A stretch of DNA of 64,000 nucleotides, from contig NZ_AMRN01000002.1 in the NCBI RefSeq assembly GCF_000300275.1, positions 372,001 through 436,000 of the forward strand, given 5' to 3'. The notes below the pieces were generated by a model. It saw only the letters and a program-made list of their open reading frames with translations, ran no database searches and was not told where the DNA came from. This document shows, piece after piece, positions 6,490 through 17,945 of this stretch (within the stretch, counting starts at the first letter, position 1; each line of letters opens with the position of its first letter). The position numbers and the translations under genes were made by a program. Origin of the DNA: Thalassospira profundimaris WP0211. GTDB taxonomy: Bacteria; Pseudomonadota; Alphaproteobacteria; Rhodospirillales; Thalassospiraceae.

Positions 6490-7422
6490 CTATTTCTCGG
6501 TCGTGGCAGTTGCACTGGCGGCTGCCGCGGCCTTTGCCTTGACCTTTGAAATTTCCTCGATCAGGAAGTCACGGAACACCGCGATACGTTTGGAGTGCCG
6601 CAGTTCTTCCGGATAGACGAAATAGGCATCGAAGCTTGGCCCTTCGAGTTCCGGCAAAATGCGGACCAGATTGCTGTTGGTTGGCAGCAAATAATCGGGC
6701 AGTGCCGAAATACCAAGACCGGATTCGGTGGCGCGGAAGATGCCATAGATATTGTTCAGCTTCAGGATCGGGCGCATGTCCGGTTTGAACTGCTGTGCGG
6801 TTGCCATCATCCAGTTGACGTTGGAAACTGGCGGACGGGCATCCGCGCCATAGATGATCAGGCGATGGTCCTTGAGCTCTTCTGGTGTTTTGGGCATGCC
6901 GTGTTGCTTGATATATTCCGGCGATGCAAACACATGATAGCGCAGTGTCATGAGTTGACGCTGAACCAGGTCGGCCTGACGGGGTGGCTGCATGCGGATG
7001 GCAACGTCTGCCTCACGCATGGCAAGATCGAGTTCCTCGTCATTGAGCACCAGCGACAGTTCGATTTCCGGATAGCGTTCAAGGAACTCGTTGATGCGCG
7101 GCGTTAGCCAGGTCGAACCGAAGGCAACGGTTGTCGTGACCTTGAGCGGACCGCTCGGCCGTTCCTTTGATTCGCGAATGCGGGCTTCTGCCATGGAAAG
7201 CTTGGCAAAAACATCATGTGCCGTGCGATACAGCAACTCGCCCTGTTCTGTCAGGATCAGGCCACGCGCATGGCGATGGAAAAGCGGGACTTTCACGCTT
7301 TCTTCGAGTGCGCTGATCTGTCGGCTGACGGCCGACTGGCTCAGATTAAGGTTTTCCCCTGCGTGGGTGAAGCTCCCGGCTTCGGCAACAGCGTGAAAAA
7401 CACGCAGCTTGTCCCAGTCCAT
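6490..7422 (-). CDS. LysR-family transcriptional regulator
   Basis: 310 residues. The N-terminal winged helix-turn-helix (about 1-60: DKLRVFHAVAEAGSFTHAG, then LSQSAVSRQI) is followed by a LysR substrate-binding domain (about 90-295) and an alanine-rich tail. The start is supported by AGGAGC upstream on the minus strand. The target and ligand are not deducible; the flanking genes (small RNAs, trxB) do not suggest a pathway. A 300-base gap separates it from trxB, which is transcribed in the same direction and ends in its own terminator, so the regulator has its own promoter. Confidence 0.92.
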   Translation of the reverse strand: MDWDKLRVFHAVAEAGSFTHAGENLNLSQSAVSRQISALEESVKVPLFHRHARGLILTEQGELLYRTAHDVFAKLSMAEARIRESKERPSGPLKVTTTVAFGSTWLTPRINEFLERYPEIELSLVLNDEELDLAMREADVAIRMQPPRQADLVQRQLMTLRYHVFASPEYIKQHGMPKTPEELKDHRLIIYGADARPPVSNVNWMMATAQQFKPDMRPILKLNNIYGIFRATESGLGISALPDYLLPTNSNLVRILPELEGPSFDAYFVYPEELRHSKRIAVFRDFLIEEISKVKAKAAAAASATATTEK

Positions 7423-7674
7423 AGACCTGCTCCTAGATGTGCCAGCGCACGGTCGATGCGCAGGACCCCTGATAATTGTTCTCTTCTTTTATGGCCAATT
7501 TGGTTTCCACACTATTAAGTGCATCACAAGCTTTGACCAAGTGCATGATTATTCAATCAATATGAGGCCTGTGACATTTTCTGCAAGAAGACATTTTCCT
7601 GCAAAGTCCATGGCGGGGTGCGGTTTTCGACGCAATGTCAGTCAATTGGCCGGATCGCGGCCGTTTGAAACGAT

Positions 7675-7702
7675 TAAAAAAGGGGACGCCAGATGCGTCC
7701 CC
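7675..7702 (-). terminator. Terminator of trxB
   Basis: GGGGACGC (7682-7689) pairs with GCGTCCCC (7695-7702). On the minus strand the stem is followed by TTTTTTAAT. It lies about 30 bases after the trxB stop. The rest of 7423-7674 shows no gene. Confidence 0.85.
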
Positions 7703-7733
7703 TTTGGTCTTTAGGCTCATTTACGCTAGAAGA

Positions 7734-8684
7734 TCAGGCTTCTTGCTCTGCGATGAACTTTTCTGCCTCAAGGGCGGCCATGCAGCCCATGCCAGCCGCA
7801 GTTACCGCCTGACGATAGACCTTGTCGGTGACGTCGCCTGCGGCAAAGACGCCTTCGATATTGGTCACCGTGCTGCCCGGCTTGACGAGGATATAGTTCT
7901 CGTCATCCATGTTGACCTGGCCTTTGAACACAGCCGTTGCCGGATCATGGCCGATGGCAACAAAGAAACCGTCCGCCGGAATATCAAGCAGCGCATCGGT
8001 TTTGACATTGCGTACGCGCACACCTTCAACACCGTCCATCGGGCCATCGCCGCCGAGAATGTCTTCAACCACACTGTCCCAGACGACCTCGATCTTTTCA
8101 TGCTTGAGCAAACGGTCCTGAAGCATTTTTTCCGCACGCAGTTCATCGCGACGATGGATCAGGGTGACCTTGGAGCAGATACCGGCAAGATAAAGGGCTT
8201 CTTCAACCGCGGTGTTACCGCCACCGACAACCGTGACCGGCTTGTTGCGATAGAAGAAACCATCACAGGTCGCGCAGGCCGAAACGCCACGGCCGTTGAA
8301 TTTTTCTTCGCCCGGGAGGCCAAGCCAGCGTGCCTGCGCGCCGGTCGAGATGATGACCGTATCTGCGATATAGGTATCGCCGGAGTCGCCCTTGCAGACG
8401 AACGGACGTTTGGAGAAATCGACTTCGGTGATCAGGTCATGCACCATTTTGGTGCCGACATGCTCGGCCTGTGCCTTCATCTGGTCCATCAGCCAAGGAC
8501 CCTGAATGACATCCGCGAAGCCCGGATAGTTTTCGACATCAGTTGTGATCGTCAACTGGCCACCCGGCTGAAGACCCATCACCATCATAGGTTCAAGGTT
8601 CGCGCGCGCGGCATAGATCGCTGCGGTGTACCCGGCAGGGCCGGAGCCAATGATGAGGACTTTGGTCTGATGTTCCTGGGCCAT
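7734..8684 (-). CDS. trxB: Thioredoxin reductase
   Basis: 316 residues from the ATG at 8684 (MAQEHQTKVLIIGSGPAG). A longer frame upstream has no family similarity and is rejected. The FAD-binding GSGPAG lies at 13-18, the redox pair Cys137/Cys140 in ACATCDG, the NADPH-binding GGGNTAVEEA near 154, and the C-terminal FAD motif GVFAAGDV. It transfers electrons from NADPH through FAD to thioredoxin in the cytoplasm. It is divergent from the Lrp-type regulator at 9030, a frequent arrangement in alphaproteobacteria. Confidence 0.97.
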   Translation of the reverse strand: MAQEHQTKVLIIGSGPAGYTAAIYAARANLEPMMVMGLQPGGQLTITTDVENYPGFADVIQGPWLMDQMKAQAEHVGTKMVHDLITEVDFSKRPFVCKGDSGDTYIADTVIISTGAQARWLGLPGEEKFNGRGVSACATCDGFFYRNKPVTVVGGGNTAVEEALYLAGICSKVTLIHRRDELRAEKMLQDRLLKHEKIEVVWDSVVEDILGGDGPMDGVEGVRVRNVKTDALLDIPADGFFVAIGHDPATAVFKGQVNMDDENYILVKPGSTVTNIEGVFAAGDVTDKVYRQAVTAAGMGCMAALEAEKFIAEQEA

Positions 8685-9029
8685 GTTCTTTGTATACGTC
8701 CGAGATGAGTAAAAACAGAGATCGAACATATGGGCAGTCCGGGCAAGACGCAACCGCTTCACGCAAAGTTTGAGCAGCTTGTTTCGCGTTTTTTGAATGA
8801 TGAAATTTTACGTTTGAAACAGGTAGTTTCATTGTGACATCGAAGCGTATCGGAATGGTCGTGCAGGATGGCGGAAATTTGCGCCAAAAAGCAGATTTTT
8901 CAGCGTTTTCAGTTACGGCATCCAAGCACAAGATTGCATTCTGATGCGGATTATATTATTGCCAGCAACTTGCCTCGCTGTAATATTGTTTCAATCGGGG
9001 TAAGTTTCGCGCACAGAATCGAGGAATAA
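8685..9029. promoter_or_regulatory. Divergent control region trxB / Lrp-type regulator
   Basis: 345 bases without a gene. For the rightward gene, TTGCCA (8959-8964), a 16-base spacer and TAATAT (8981-8986) form a good sigma-70 promoter. GAAAC/GTTTC (8816-8830) is a small inverted repeat on the trxB side. Confidence 0.5.
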
Positions 9030-9515
9030 ATGCAACGGGTCAAACTCGACAAGATCGACCGCAGAATTTTGCGCGATCTGCAGGAAGATGGCCGCATGAC
9101 CAATGTGGAACTTGCACGCCGTGCAGGTATTTCAGCGCCCCCCTGTTTGCGTCGTGTGCGCGCACTCGAGGAAACCGGTTTCATTCAGGGCTATCATGCC
9201 GATGTGGATGCGCAGGCGCTGGGCTACAACGTGACTGTGTTTGCAATGGTCGGGCTTGCCAGCCAGGCAGAACATGATCTGCGTGCGTTTGAAGCCCGTG
9301 CGGCCGCCTGGCCAGAAGTCCGCGAATGCCACATGGTGGCGGGTGAAATGGACTTTCTTCTGAAAATCGTCTCGCACAGCTGGGATGAATATCAGAAATT
9401 CCTGACCACCGAACTGACAGTTGCCGAGAACGTCAATCACGTTAAATCGGCACTTTCGATTCGCACCGCGAAAAACATGCCCGGTGTGCCGATCGATATT
9501 GAGGTCGAAGACTGA
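9030..9515 (+). CDS. Lrp/AsnC-family transcriptional regulator
   Basis: 161 residues. The N-terminal helix-turn-helix (about 1-60: DKIDRRILRDLQEDGRMTNVE, ISAPPCLRRVRAL) is followed by the ligand-binding RAM domain (about 65-150) with the typical GEMDFLLKIV segment. GAGGAATAA precedes the ATG. Members form octamers and respond to amino acids. Its divergence from trxB suggests, but does not prove, autoregulation in the shared control region. A strong terminator follows. Confidence 0.95.
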   Translation: MQRVKLDKIDRRILRDLQEDGRMTNVELARRAGISAPPCLRRVRALEETGFIQGYHADVDAQALGYNVTVFAMVGLASQAEHDLRAFEARAAAWPEVRECHMVAGEMDFLLKIVSHSWDEYQKFLTTELTVAENVNHVKSALSIRTAKNMPGVPIDIEVED

Positions 9516-9560
9516 TTAGTCAGTTTTTACGACATCTGACATCCCTGACGAACCCCGCAG

Positions 9561-9590
9561 AAACCGGCGCCCAGAAGCGCCGGTTTATTT
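9561..9590 (+). terminator. Terminator of the Lrp-type gene
   Basis: AAACCGGCGC (9561-9570) pairs with GCGCCGGTTT (9577-9586), 6-base loop, followed by ATTTGTTTTG. The remaining 9591-9883 shows no supported feature. Confidence 0.85.
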
Positions 9591-9883
9591 GTTTTGCGCC
9601 ATTTTACCGCGCGGGAAATCTAATCAATCCTAATCGACCTATACATATTGCTATGTGCCATTGCGCCTGATCAAAGACGCCATTTATTTGGCAGTTAACA
9701 TGATCCGTATCAGATGGTTTGCGTAAATAATCCCAGATAGACGGCCATTTTCTCCGATTTCAAAGAACATTTTCTTTAGGGCGCAGAAACATCTCGCCAA
9801 AGTGTCCTTGTTGCTTGCCGGTATAGTGCATACATAAAGAGTGCCTATCCATTCGAGATCAGTTTTATATTTTGGGATAGTAA

Positions 9884-10261
9884 TTGGAATTATTTCAAAA
9901 ACATACGGACGTGACGCCAAGATTGTCTTCGGAAGAAGATGGCTGGCGCGGGATTGTGCCAACCGGGCTGTTTGCCTTTGCGGGTGTGGTGCTGCTTGTA
10001 ATTCTGTCCTATCGCCCTTCTGAATCGCTTCAGGGGGTTGGGATGGTGTTCCCGTTTGACATGACCGAGGCAGAGATCCTTGAACGGGTGGGTGCTTCTG
10101 GCGGTCGCGTTACGAGGTTTGGCGGTTTTGGGCATATGGCTGTTGTCGTGCATGACGATGGTGTGGTGCCAGAAGCCGACGATTTCGGTGCTTTGTTTAC
10201 CCTTTCTCCCTTGATTGCGTCGGTCTGTTTTGATGCTGACGCCTCCAAAAACGCCTTTTGA
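9884..10261 (+). CDS. Small membrane-anchored protein upstream of the chemoreceptor
   Basis: 125 residues if the TTG at 9884 is used; a GTG at 9911 is an alternative start. There is one membrane segment (about residues 27-44, [17 protein letters not shown]) and then a soluble domain with [20 protein letters not shown]. The stop lies 17 bases before the chemoreceptor start, so the two genes are probably one operon and the protein may act with the receptor. No named family is recalled, although similar short proteins with a GGR(V/I).RFGG motif occur in alphaproteobacteria. Confidence 0.65.
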   Translation: MELFQKHTDVTPRLSSEEDGWRGIVPTGLFAFAGVVLLVILSYRPSESLQGVGMVFPFDMTEAEILERVGASGGRVTRFGGFGHMAVVVHDDGVVPEADDFGALFTLSPLIASVCFDADASKNAF

Positions 10262-10278
10262 TAATCGGGTTTGAACCT

Positions 10279-11742
10279 ATGGAAAAGTTAGTCGAAATTC
10301 GCGCGAATGCGATCAAGGCCTTGTTCGTCATTCTGGCAATCCATATTCCGCTAAGTGCGGTCGCCGGATTTTTCGCCAGCAGTGACGCGGTTTCGCCATT
10401 GATCGCCAGTGCGCTTTTTGCGGCTGTCGCCTTCGTCGTTTGCCGTGCTGCCGGACCGCAGGCCCAGATTTCGCGCTTTATAGTTTCTTCTGCAATGATT
10501 TTGCAGGTCGCGGTGCTCGTCTATGCCTTCCGCGGACATGAATGGCAGATCGACATTCATATGTATTTCTTTGCAGCACTCGCCGTGCTTGGCGCGCTGG
10601 TGTGCTGGAAAACGATTGTTGTTGCGACCGGCGTGATTGCCCTGCACCACCTGATCCTGAACTTTGTTGTACCCTATTGGGTCTTTCCGGAAGGTGCCGA
10701 TTTCTTCCGTGTGGTTTTGCATGCGGTGGTGGTGATTGTTGAGGCCGGGGTTCTGGTCTGGTCGTGCAAAAGCCTTTATTCGACGTTGGCGCATGCTGAT
10801 ATCGCGCGGAGCGAAGCCGAAGAGGCCGCCAAATCTGCACAGGATTTGCTGGCCCAGAACGAACAGCTTCGTAAACAGCGCAACATTGAACGCGATAACT
10901 TCAAGCGCGAACTGGCAGATCAGATCACCAAGATGATTGGGAAATCTGCCGGTGCCGTGGATGCGGAATCGGTTCAATTGCAGAAGCGTGCGCAGCGCCT
11001 TAATGATCGCGCACGCACGGGCCGCGAAGCATCGCTCGGTGCGGTTCATGCGTCCGAGGAAACCTCGCAGAATGTTCAGTCGGCGGCCTCTGCGGTGGAA
11101 GAAATCAACGCATCCGCCGACGAGATTTCGCGTCAGATCGTGCGCGCCCGTGAAATCACCGACAATGCGGTTGCGCGTTCCTCAACCGCAAGCGAGCGGA
11201 TCGAATGGTTGTCCAAGGCGGCCGAGAAAATTGGTGAAGTCGTCAACCTGATTACCGATATTGCGTCCCAGACCAATCTGCTGGCACTCAATGCCACGAT
11301 TGAGGCGGCGCGTGCCGGTGAAGCGGGCAAAGGCTTTGCGGTTGTGGCCAACGAGGTCAAGAACCTTGCCAACCAGACAGCACGTGCGACCGATGAGATT
11401 GCCCAGCAGATTTCTGAAATTCAGGCGGCGACGGGGGATTCCGTTTCGGCCGTAAACGGGGTTTCGGAAACCATTGGCGATTTGGTTGAAGTCACAACCA
11501 CGATTTCAGCAACGATGGAACAACAGCAGGGCGCAACGCGTGAGATTGCGCAAAGCCTGAATGTCACGGTTGACGCTACCCGCGATCTTTCGGACCTGAT
11601 CCATCAGCTTTCTGAAATTTCCGATCAAACGGGGGAAACCGCAACAGAGCTTTTGGGCAGTGCGGATCACCTTGGTTCGGAAGCATCCGATCTGAACCAA
11701 AATGTTGAAGAGGTTCTCGATCAGTTGGCGAAATCGGGATAA
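10279..11742 (+). CDS. Methyl-accepting chemotaxis protein with polytopic sensor
   Basis: 487 residues from the ATG at 10279. Residues about 10-165 form six membrane segments instead of the usual two with a periplasmic loop. They carry conserved-looking His residues (22, 87, 94, 123, 124, 148). A coiled stretch (170-230) leads to the cytoplasmic signalling domain, whose hairpin tip reads [20 protein letters not shown] followed by [12 protein letters not shown]. The signal domain would couple to CheA/CheW; methylation sites lie on either side. The membrane-embedded sensor suggests detection of a gas, redox state or membrane signal, possibly with a His-bound cofactor (inference). Confidence 0.93.
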   Translation: MEKLVEIRANAIKALFVILAIHIPLSAVAGFFASSDAVSPLIASALFAAVAFVVCRAAGPQAQISRFIVSSAMILQVAVLVYAFRGHEWQIDIHMYFFAALAVLGALVCWKTIVVATGVIALHHLILNFVVPYWVFPEGADFFRVVLHAVVVIVEAGVLVWSCKSLYSTLAHADIARSEAEEAAKSAQDLLAQNEQLRKQRNIERDNFKRELADQITKMIGKSAGAVDAESVQLQKRAQRLNDRARTGREASLGAVHASEETSQNVQSAASAVEEINASADEISRQIVRAREITDNAVARSSTASERIEWLSKAAEKIGEVVNLITDIASQTNLLALNATIEAARAGEAGKGFAVVANEVKNLANQTARATDEIAQQISEIQAATGDSVSAVNGVSETIGDLVEVTTTISATMEQQQGATREIAQSLNVTVDATRDLSDLIHQLSEISDQTGETATELLGSADHLGSEASDLNQNVEEVLDQLAKSG

Positions 11743-11767
11743 ATCGCAATACGCGTCCCAACCTGCG

Positions 11768-11800
11768 AAAAAGCCGGGCATTTGCCCGGCTTTTTCTTTG
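11768..11800 (+). terminator. Terminator of the chemoreceptor operon
   Basis: AAAAAGCCGGGC (11768-11779) pairs with GCCCGGCTTTTT (11784-11795), loop ATTT, followed by CTTTG. Strong. Confidence 0.9.
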
Positions 11801-11827
11801 TCTGTGTCTCGGATGAAATTCTGAAAT

Positions 11828-11854
11828 GAAAAAGGCCCGGGGAATGCCCGGGCC
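11828..11854 (-). terminator. Terminator of greA
   Basis: GGCCCGGG (11834-11841) pairs with CCCGGGCC (11847-11854). On the minus strand five T follow. It lies about 25 bases after the greA stop. Confidence 0.8.
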
Positions 11855-11879
11855 CTGATACGCATCAGTTGTTTCCCGG

Positions 11880-12353
11880 TCAGGAAAAATCGACCTTGAG
11901 AATTTCATAGCTTTTGGTGCCGCCGGGCACGGTGACTTCGACAGAGTCACCGACCGACTTGCCAATCAGCGCACGGCCGATTGGTGACGTGGTCGAAATG
12001 CGACCAGCGTTGATGTCGGCTTCGATCGGGCCAACCACCTGATAGGTGGTTTCCTCGTCGGTGTCTTCGTCAACGAGCTGAACCTTGGCGCCGAATTTCA
12101 CGACATCACCCGCAAGGGATTTGATGTCGATAACTTCGGAGCGGCTGAGCACGTCTTCGAGCTCGGCAATACGACCTTCGCAGAAACTTTGGCGTTCGCG
12201 GGCGGCATGGTATTCGGCATTTTCCGAAAGATCGCCATGCTCGCGGGCATCCGCGATGGCCTTGATGATTTCAAGGCGTTCGACGGACTTGCGATGCTTC
12301 AGTTCTTCTTCGAGACGCTGATGCCCCTGGGGGGTCATTGGTACTTTTTCCAT
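11880..12353 (-). CDS. greA: Transcription elongation factor GreA
   Basis: 157 residues from the ATG at 12353 ([18 protein letters not shown]); a GTG nine bases upstream is also possible. The N-terminal coiled coil carries the acidic tip region [19 protein letters not shown] (about 36-54), which reaches into the RNA polymerase secondary channel to stimulate cleavage of backtracked RNA. The C-terminal FKBP-like domain ends with [14 protein letters not shown]. It lies just downstream of carB on the same strand, but a terminator at 12400-12422 separates them. Confidence 0.97.
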   Translation of the reverse strand: MEKVPMTPQGHQRLEEELKHRKSVERLEIIKAIADAREHGDLSENAEYHAARERQSFCEGRIAELEDVLSRSEVIDIKSLAGDVVKFGAKVQLVDEDTDEETTYQVVGPIEADINAGRISTTSPIGRALIGKSVGDSVEVTVPGGTKSYEILKVDFS

Positions 12354-12388
12354 CGCGCTCACAGCCTATTCTTATTAGCGGTCGATAC

Positions 12389-12422
12389 TACAAAATCAAC
12401 CGCCCGGCATCCCGCCGGGCGG
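12389..12422 (-). terminator. Terminator of carB
   Basis: CCGCCCGGC (12400-12408) pairs with GCCGGGCGG (12414-12422), followed on the minus strand by TTGATTTTG. Confidence 0.75.
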
Positions 12423-12456
12423 TCTGAATTCTTGCCTTTGGTTCAGATTAAGAACC

Positions 12457-15699
<3,243 letters not shown>

Positions 15700-15795
15700 G
15701 TCGTTTTCCGCTTTTCGCAAGGGCAGGCGCTATGGCTGCACCGCCTCGTTTAAGTCCGTTAATCGCGTAATCTCGGGCGTGTCCTGATCCGGGGA

Positions 15796-16962
15796 TCAGC
15801 CTTTGGCGTCCTCGATCAGACCAACGAAACGTTTGAACAGGTAGTGGCTGTCATGCGGCCCCGGCGATGCTTCGGGGTGGTACTGAACAGCGAAGACCGG
15901 CTTGTCTTTCAGGCGCAGACCAGCAAGGGAACCATCAAACAGCGAGAAGTGCGTTGCTTCGACGTTTGCGGGCAGGCTGTCCTTGTCGACGACAAAGCCA
16001 TGGTTTTGGGATGTGATTTCAACAACACCCGTGGTCGTGTCCTTGACCGGGTGGTTGGCACCACGATGGCCGACATCCATTTTCATGGTTTTCGCACCAA
16101 GCGCGAGCGCCATCATCTGATGACCCAGGCAAATCCCGAATACCGGCTTGCCGCTTTCGATCAGGGTCTTGATGGTCGGAACCGCATATTCACCCGTGGC
16201 GGCCGGATCGCCCGGGCCGTTGGACAGGAAAATCCCATCCGGGTTCATCGCAAGGATTTCATCGGCCGAGGTGGTGGCCGGAACAACCGAGACCTTGCAA
16301 TCAAGACTTGCCAGGTTGCGCAGGATGTTGCGCTTTACACCGTAATCGATGGCAACGACATGGTGCTTGGCATTGCCAACCTTGCCGTATCCGCCTTCGC
16401 GGGTCCAAAGCGCTTCGTCCCAGTCGTAACCGGTGGTGCAGCTGTTGTCCTTGGCAAGGTCCATGCCTTCAAGGCCCGGCCAGTCATTGGCCTTGGCGAT
16501 CAGGGCTTCGATATCAAAACTGCCATCTTCGCTGTGGCAGATCACACCGTTTGGCGCGCCTTCGGTCCGGATGCGTTTGGTCAGGCGGCGGGTATCCACA
16601 CCGGCGATCCCGATCCGGCCATGTGCAGCCAGCCAGTCGTTGAAATGTTTCTGGGCGCGGTAGTTTGACGGCTCGGTAATGTCCTGGCGCAGGATGCAGC
16701 CAAGGGCGACCGGTGTGGCGTTTTCAATATCTTCGTCGTTGGTGCCGACATTGCCGATATGGGGGAAGGTAAAGGTGATCATCTGACCGGCATAGGAAGG
16801 GTCGGTCATGATTTCCTGATAGCCCGTGATCGACGTGTTGAAGCAGACTTCACCAACGACCTCTCCTCGGGCCCCGACGCCGCGTCCCCAAAAAACTGAA
16901 CCATCTGCGAGAACCAGAACGGCAGAAGCACCAGGGGGCGGGGTGTGCGTGGGCGCTGACAT
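15796..16962 (-). CDS. carA: Carbamoyl-phosphate synthase small subunit
   Basis: 388 residues. The ATG at 16962 has an AAAGGA ribosome site nine bases upstream and gives MSAPTHTPPPG. The N-terminal CPSase small-chain domain (SITGYQEIMTDPSYAGQ) is followed by a class I glutamine amidotransferase domain: nucleophile Cys in PVFGICLGHQ and the His/Glu pair in VQYHPEASPGP. It releases ammonia from glutamine for CarB. It forms an operon with carB. Confidence 0.97.
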   Translation of the reverse strand: MSAPTHTPPPGASAVLVLADGSVFWGRGVGARGEVVGEVCFNTSITGYQEIMTDPSYAGQMITFTFPHIGNVGTNDEDIENATPVALGCILRQDITEPSNYRAQKHFNDWLAAHGRIGIAGVDTRRLTKRIRTEGAPNGVICHSEDGSFDIEALIAKANDWPGLEGMDLAKDNSCTTGYDWDEALWTREGGYGKVGNAKHHVVAIDYGVKRNILRNLASLDCKVSVVPATTSADEILAMNPDGIFLSNGPGDPAATGEYAVPTIKTLIESGKPVFGICLGHQMMALALGAKTMKMDVGHRGANHPVKDTTTGVVEITSQNHGFVVDKDSLPANVEATHFSLFDGSLAGLRLKDKPVFAVQYHPEASPGPHDSHYLFKRFVGLIEDAKG

Positions 16963-17330
16963 TGGCAAATGTCCTTTCGATCTTTCCACGGTGAAACACG
17001 GATTCTTTTTATATATAATAATTCTGCGCAGGCCGACAAAAACGGCTGCTGTTAACCTGCATACCGGCCATGCAGACGTGCCAAGTGGTTTCCAGCAAGG
17101 TATGCCGACAGCGCAAAAGCGTCAGCAAGGGGTTGCGGAAAGCGGGGCAAAGCGTGATCCCGGCAGGCAAATTGGCGGATGTCTACGGGAGTCGCCATGG
17201 CATGTCAAGGACGCATCTAAACTTTTATTTTTACAATAAAATCAATAACTTACGCGTTAACGTTTTCTTTGCGTCAAATGCCGTTTTGCGGTATGTTCGC
17301 TCCTTTCTTCCACAGAATCAGAGATGAGCC
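16963..17330. promoter_or_regulatory. Divergent region carA / yqeY with promoter
   Basis: 368 bases without a gene. For yqeY, TTGCGT (17269-17274), a 17-base spacer and TATGTT (17292-17297) form a plausible sigma-70 promoter ending about 30 bases before the start codon. No attenuator or riboswitch for carA could be recognised. Confidence 0.55.
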
Positions 17331-17786
17331 ATGCTGCGATCGCAGCTTAACGACGCTTTGAAAAAGGCCGTCCTTGCCAAGGATGCCTGCTCCGTAACCA
17401 CCGTGCGCCTTATTCTGGCGGCACTGAAGGAACGCGATATCGCCGCACGGAGCGACGGCAACACCGATGGCATTTCAGATGATGAAATCATCAATCTGCT
17501 TCAGGCGATGGTAAAACAGCGCCGCGAAAGCATTGAAATGTACACCAAAGGCAATCGCCCGGAACTGGCCGAACAGGAAGCCTCCGAGATCGAGGTCATC
17601 GAAAAGTTCCTGCCGGCCCAGCTGTCCGATGAAGAAATCGAAGACGCCGTGCGTGGCACTGTTTCGGAAATTGGTGCGACCTGCCTTAAGGATATGGGCC
17701 GCACCATGGCAGCTCTGCGTGAAAAATACAGCGGCACGATGGATTTCGGCAAAGCCGGTGGTGTCGCCAAAAAACTGTTGGGTTAA
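17331..17786 (+). CDS. GatB/YqeY domain protein
   Basis: 151 residues, the usual length for the stand-alone YqeY family, beginning MLRSQLNDALKKAVLAKD. It contains the GNRPELAEQEASEIEVIEKFLPAQLS segment in two pieces and the C-terminal DFGKAGGVAKKLLG helix. It is related to the tRNA-binding tail of the GatB amidotransferase subunit, but the role of the free protein is poorly defined. The yqeY-dnaG-rpoD order is conserved in many alphaproteobacteria and suggests a link to macromolecular synthesis. Confidence 0.93.
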   Translation: MLRSQLNDALKKAVLAKDACSVTTVRLILAALKERDIAARSDGNTDGISDDEIINLLQAMVKQRRESIEMYTKGNRPELAEQEASEIEVIEKFLPAQLSDEEIEDAVRGTVSEIGATCLKDMGRTMAALREKYSGTMDFGKAGGVAKKLLG

Positions 17787-17945
17787 TCGCAACAGGACTA
17801 TGTCATTTGAAAGCCGGGCGTGTAAAATCGTCCGGCTTTCGTCGTCCCGGGATCGGACAATAATCACATCAATCAGGTCAACCGGGGCAGGGACAATCAA
17901 CAGAGTTGCAGCACACTGCTGTGACATTACGGGAACGGGGCACAC

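Noticed and set aside
7635-8708. 357-residue plus-strand frame across trxB
   Set aside because: Mirror of the well-supported trxB gene on the other strand; no family features.
9684-9962. 92-residue minus-strand frame
   Set aside because: No ribosome site or family pattern, and it overlaps the start of the small membrane protein on the plus strand.
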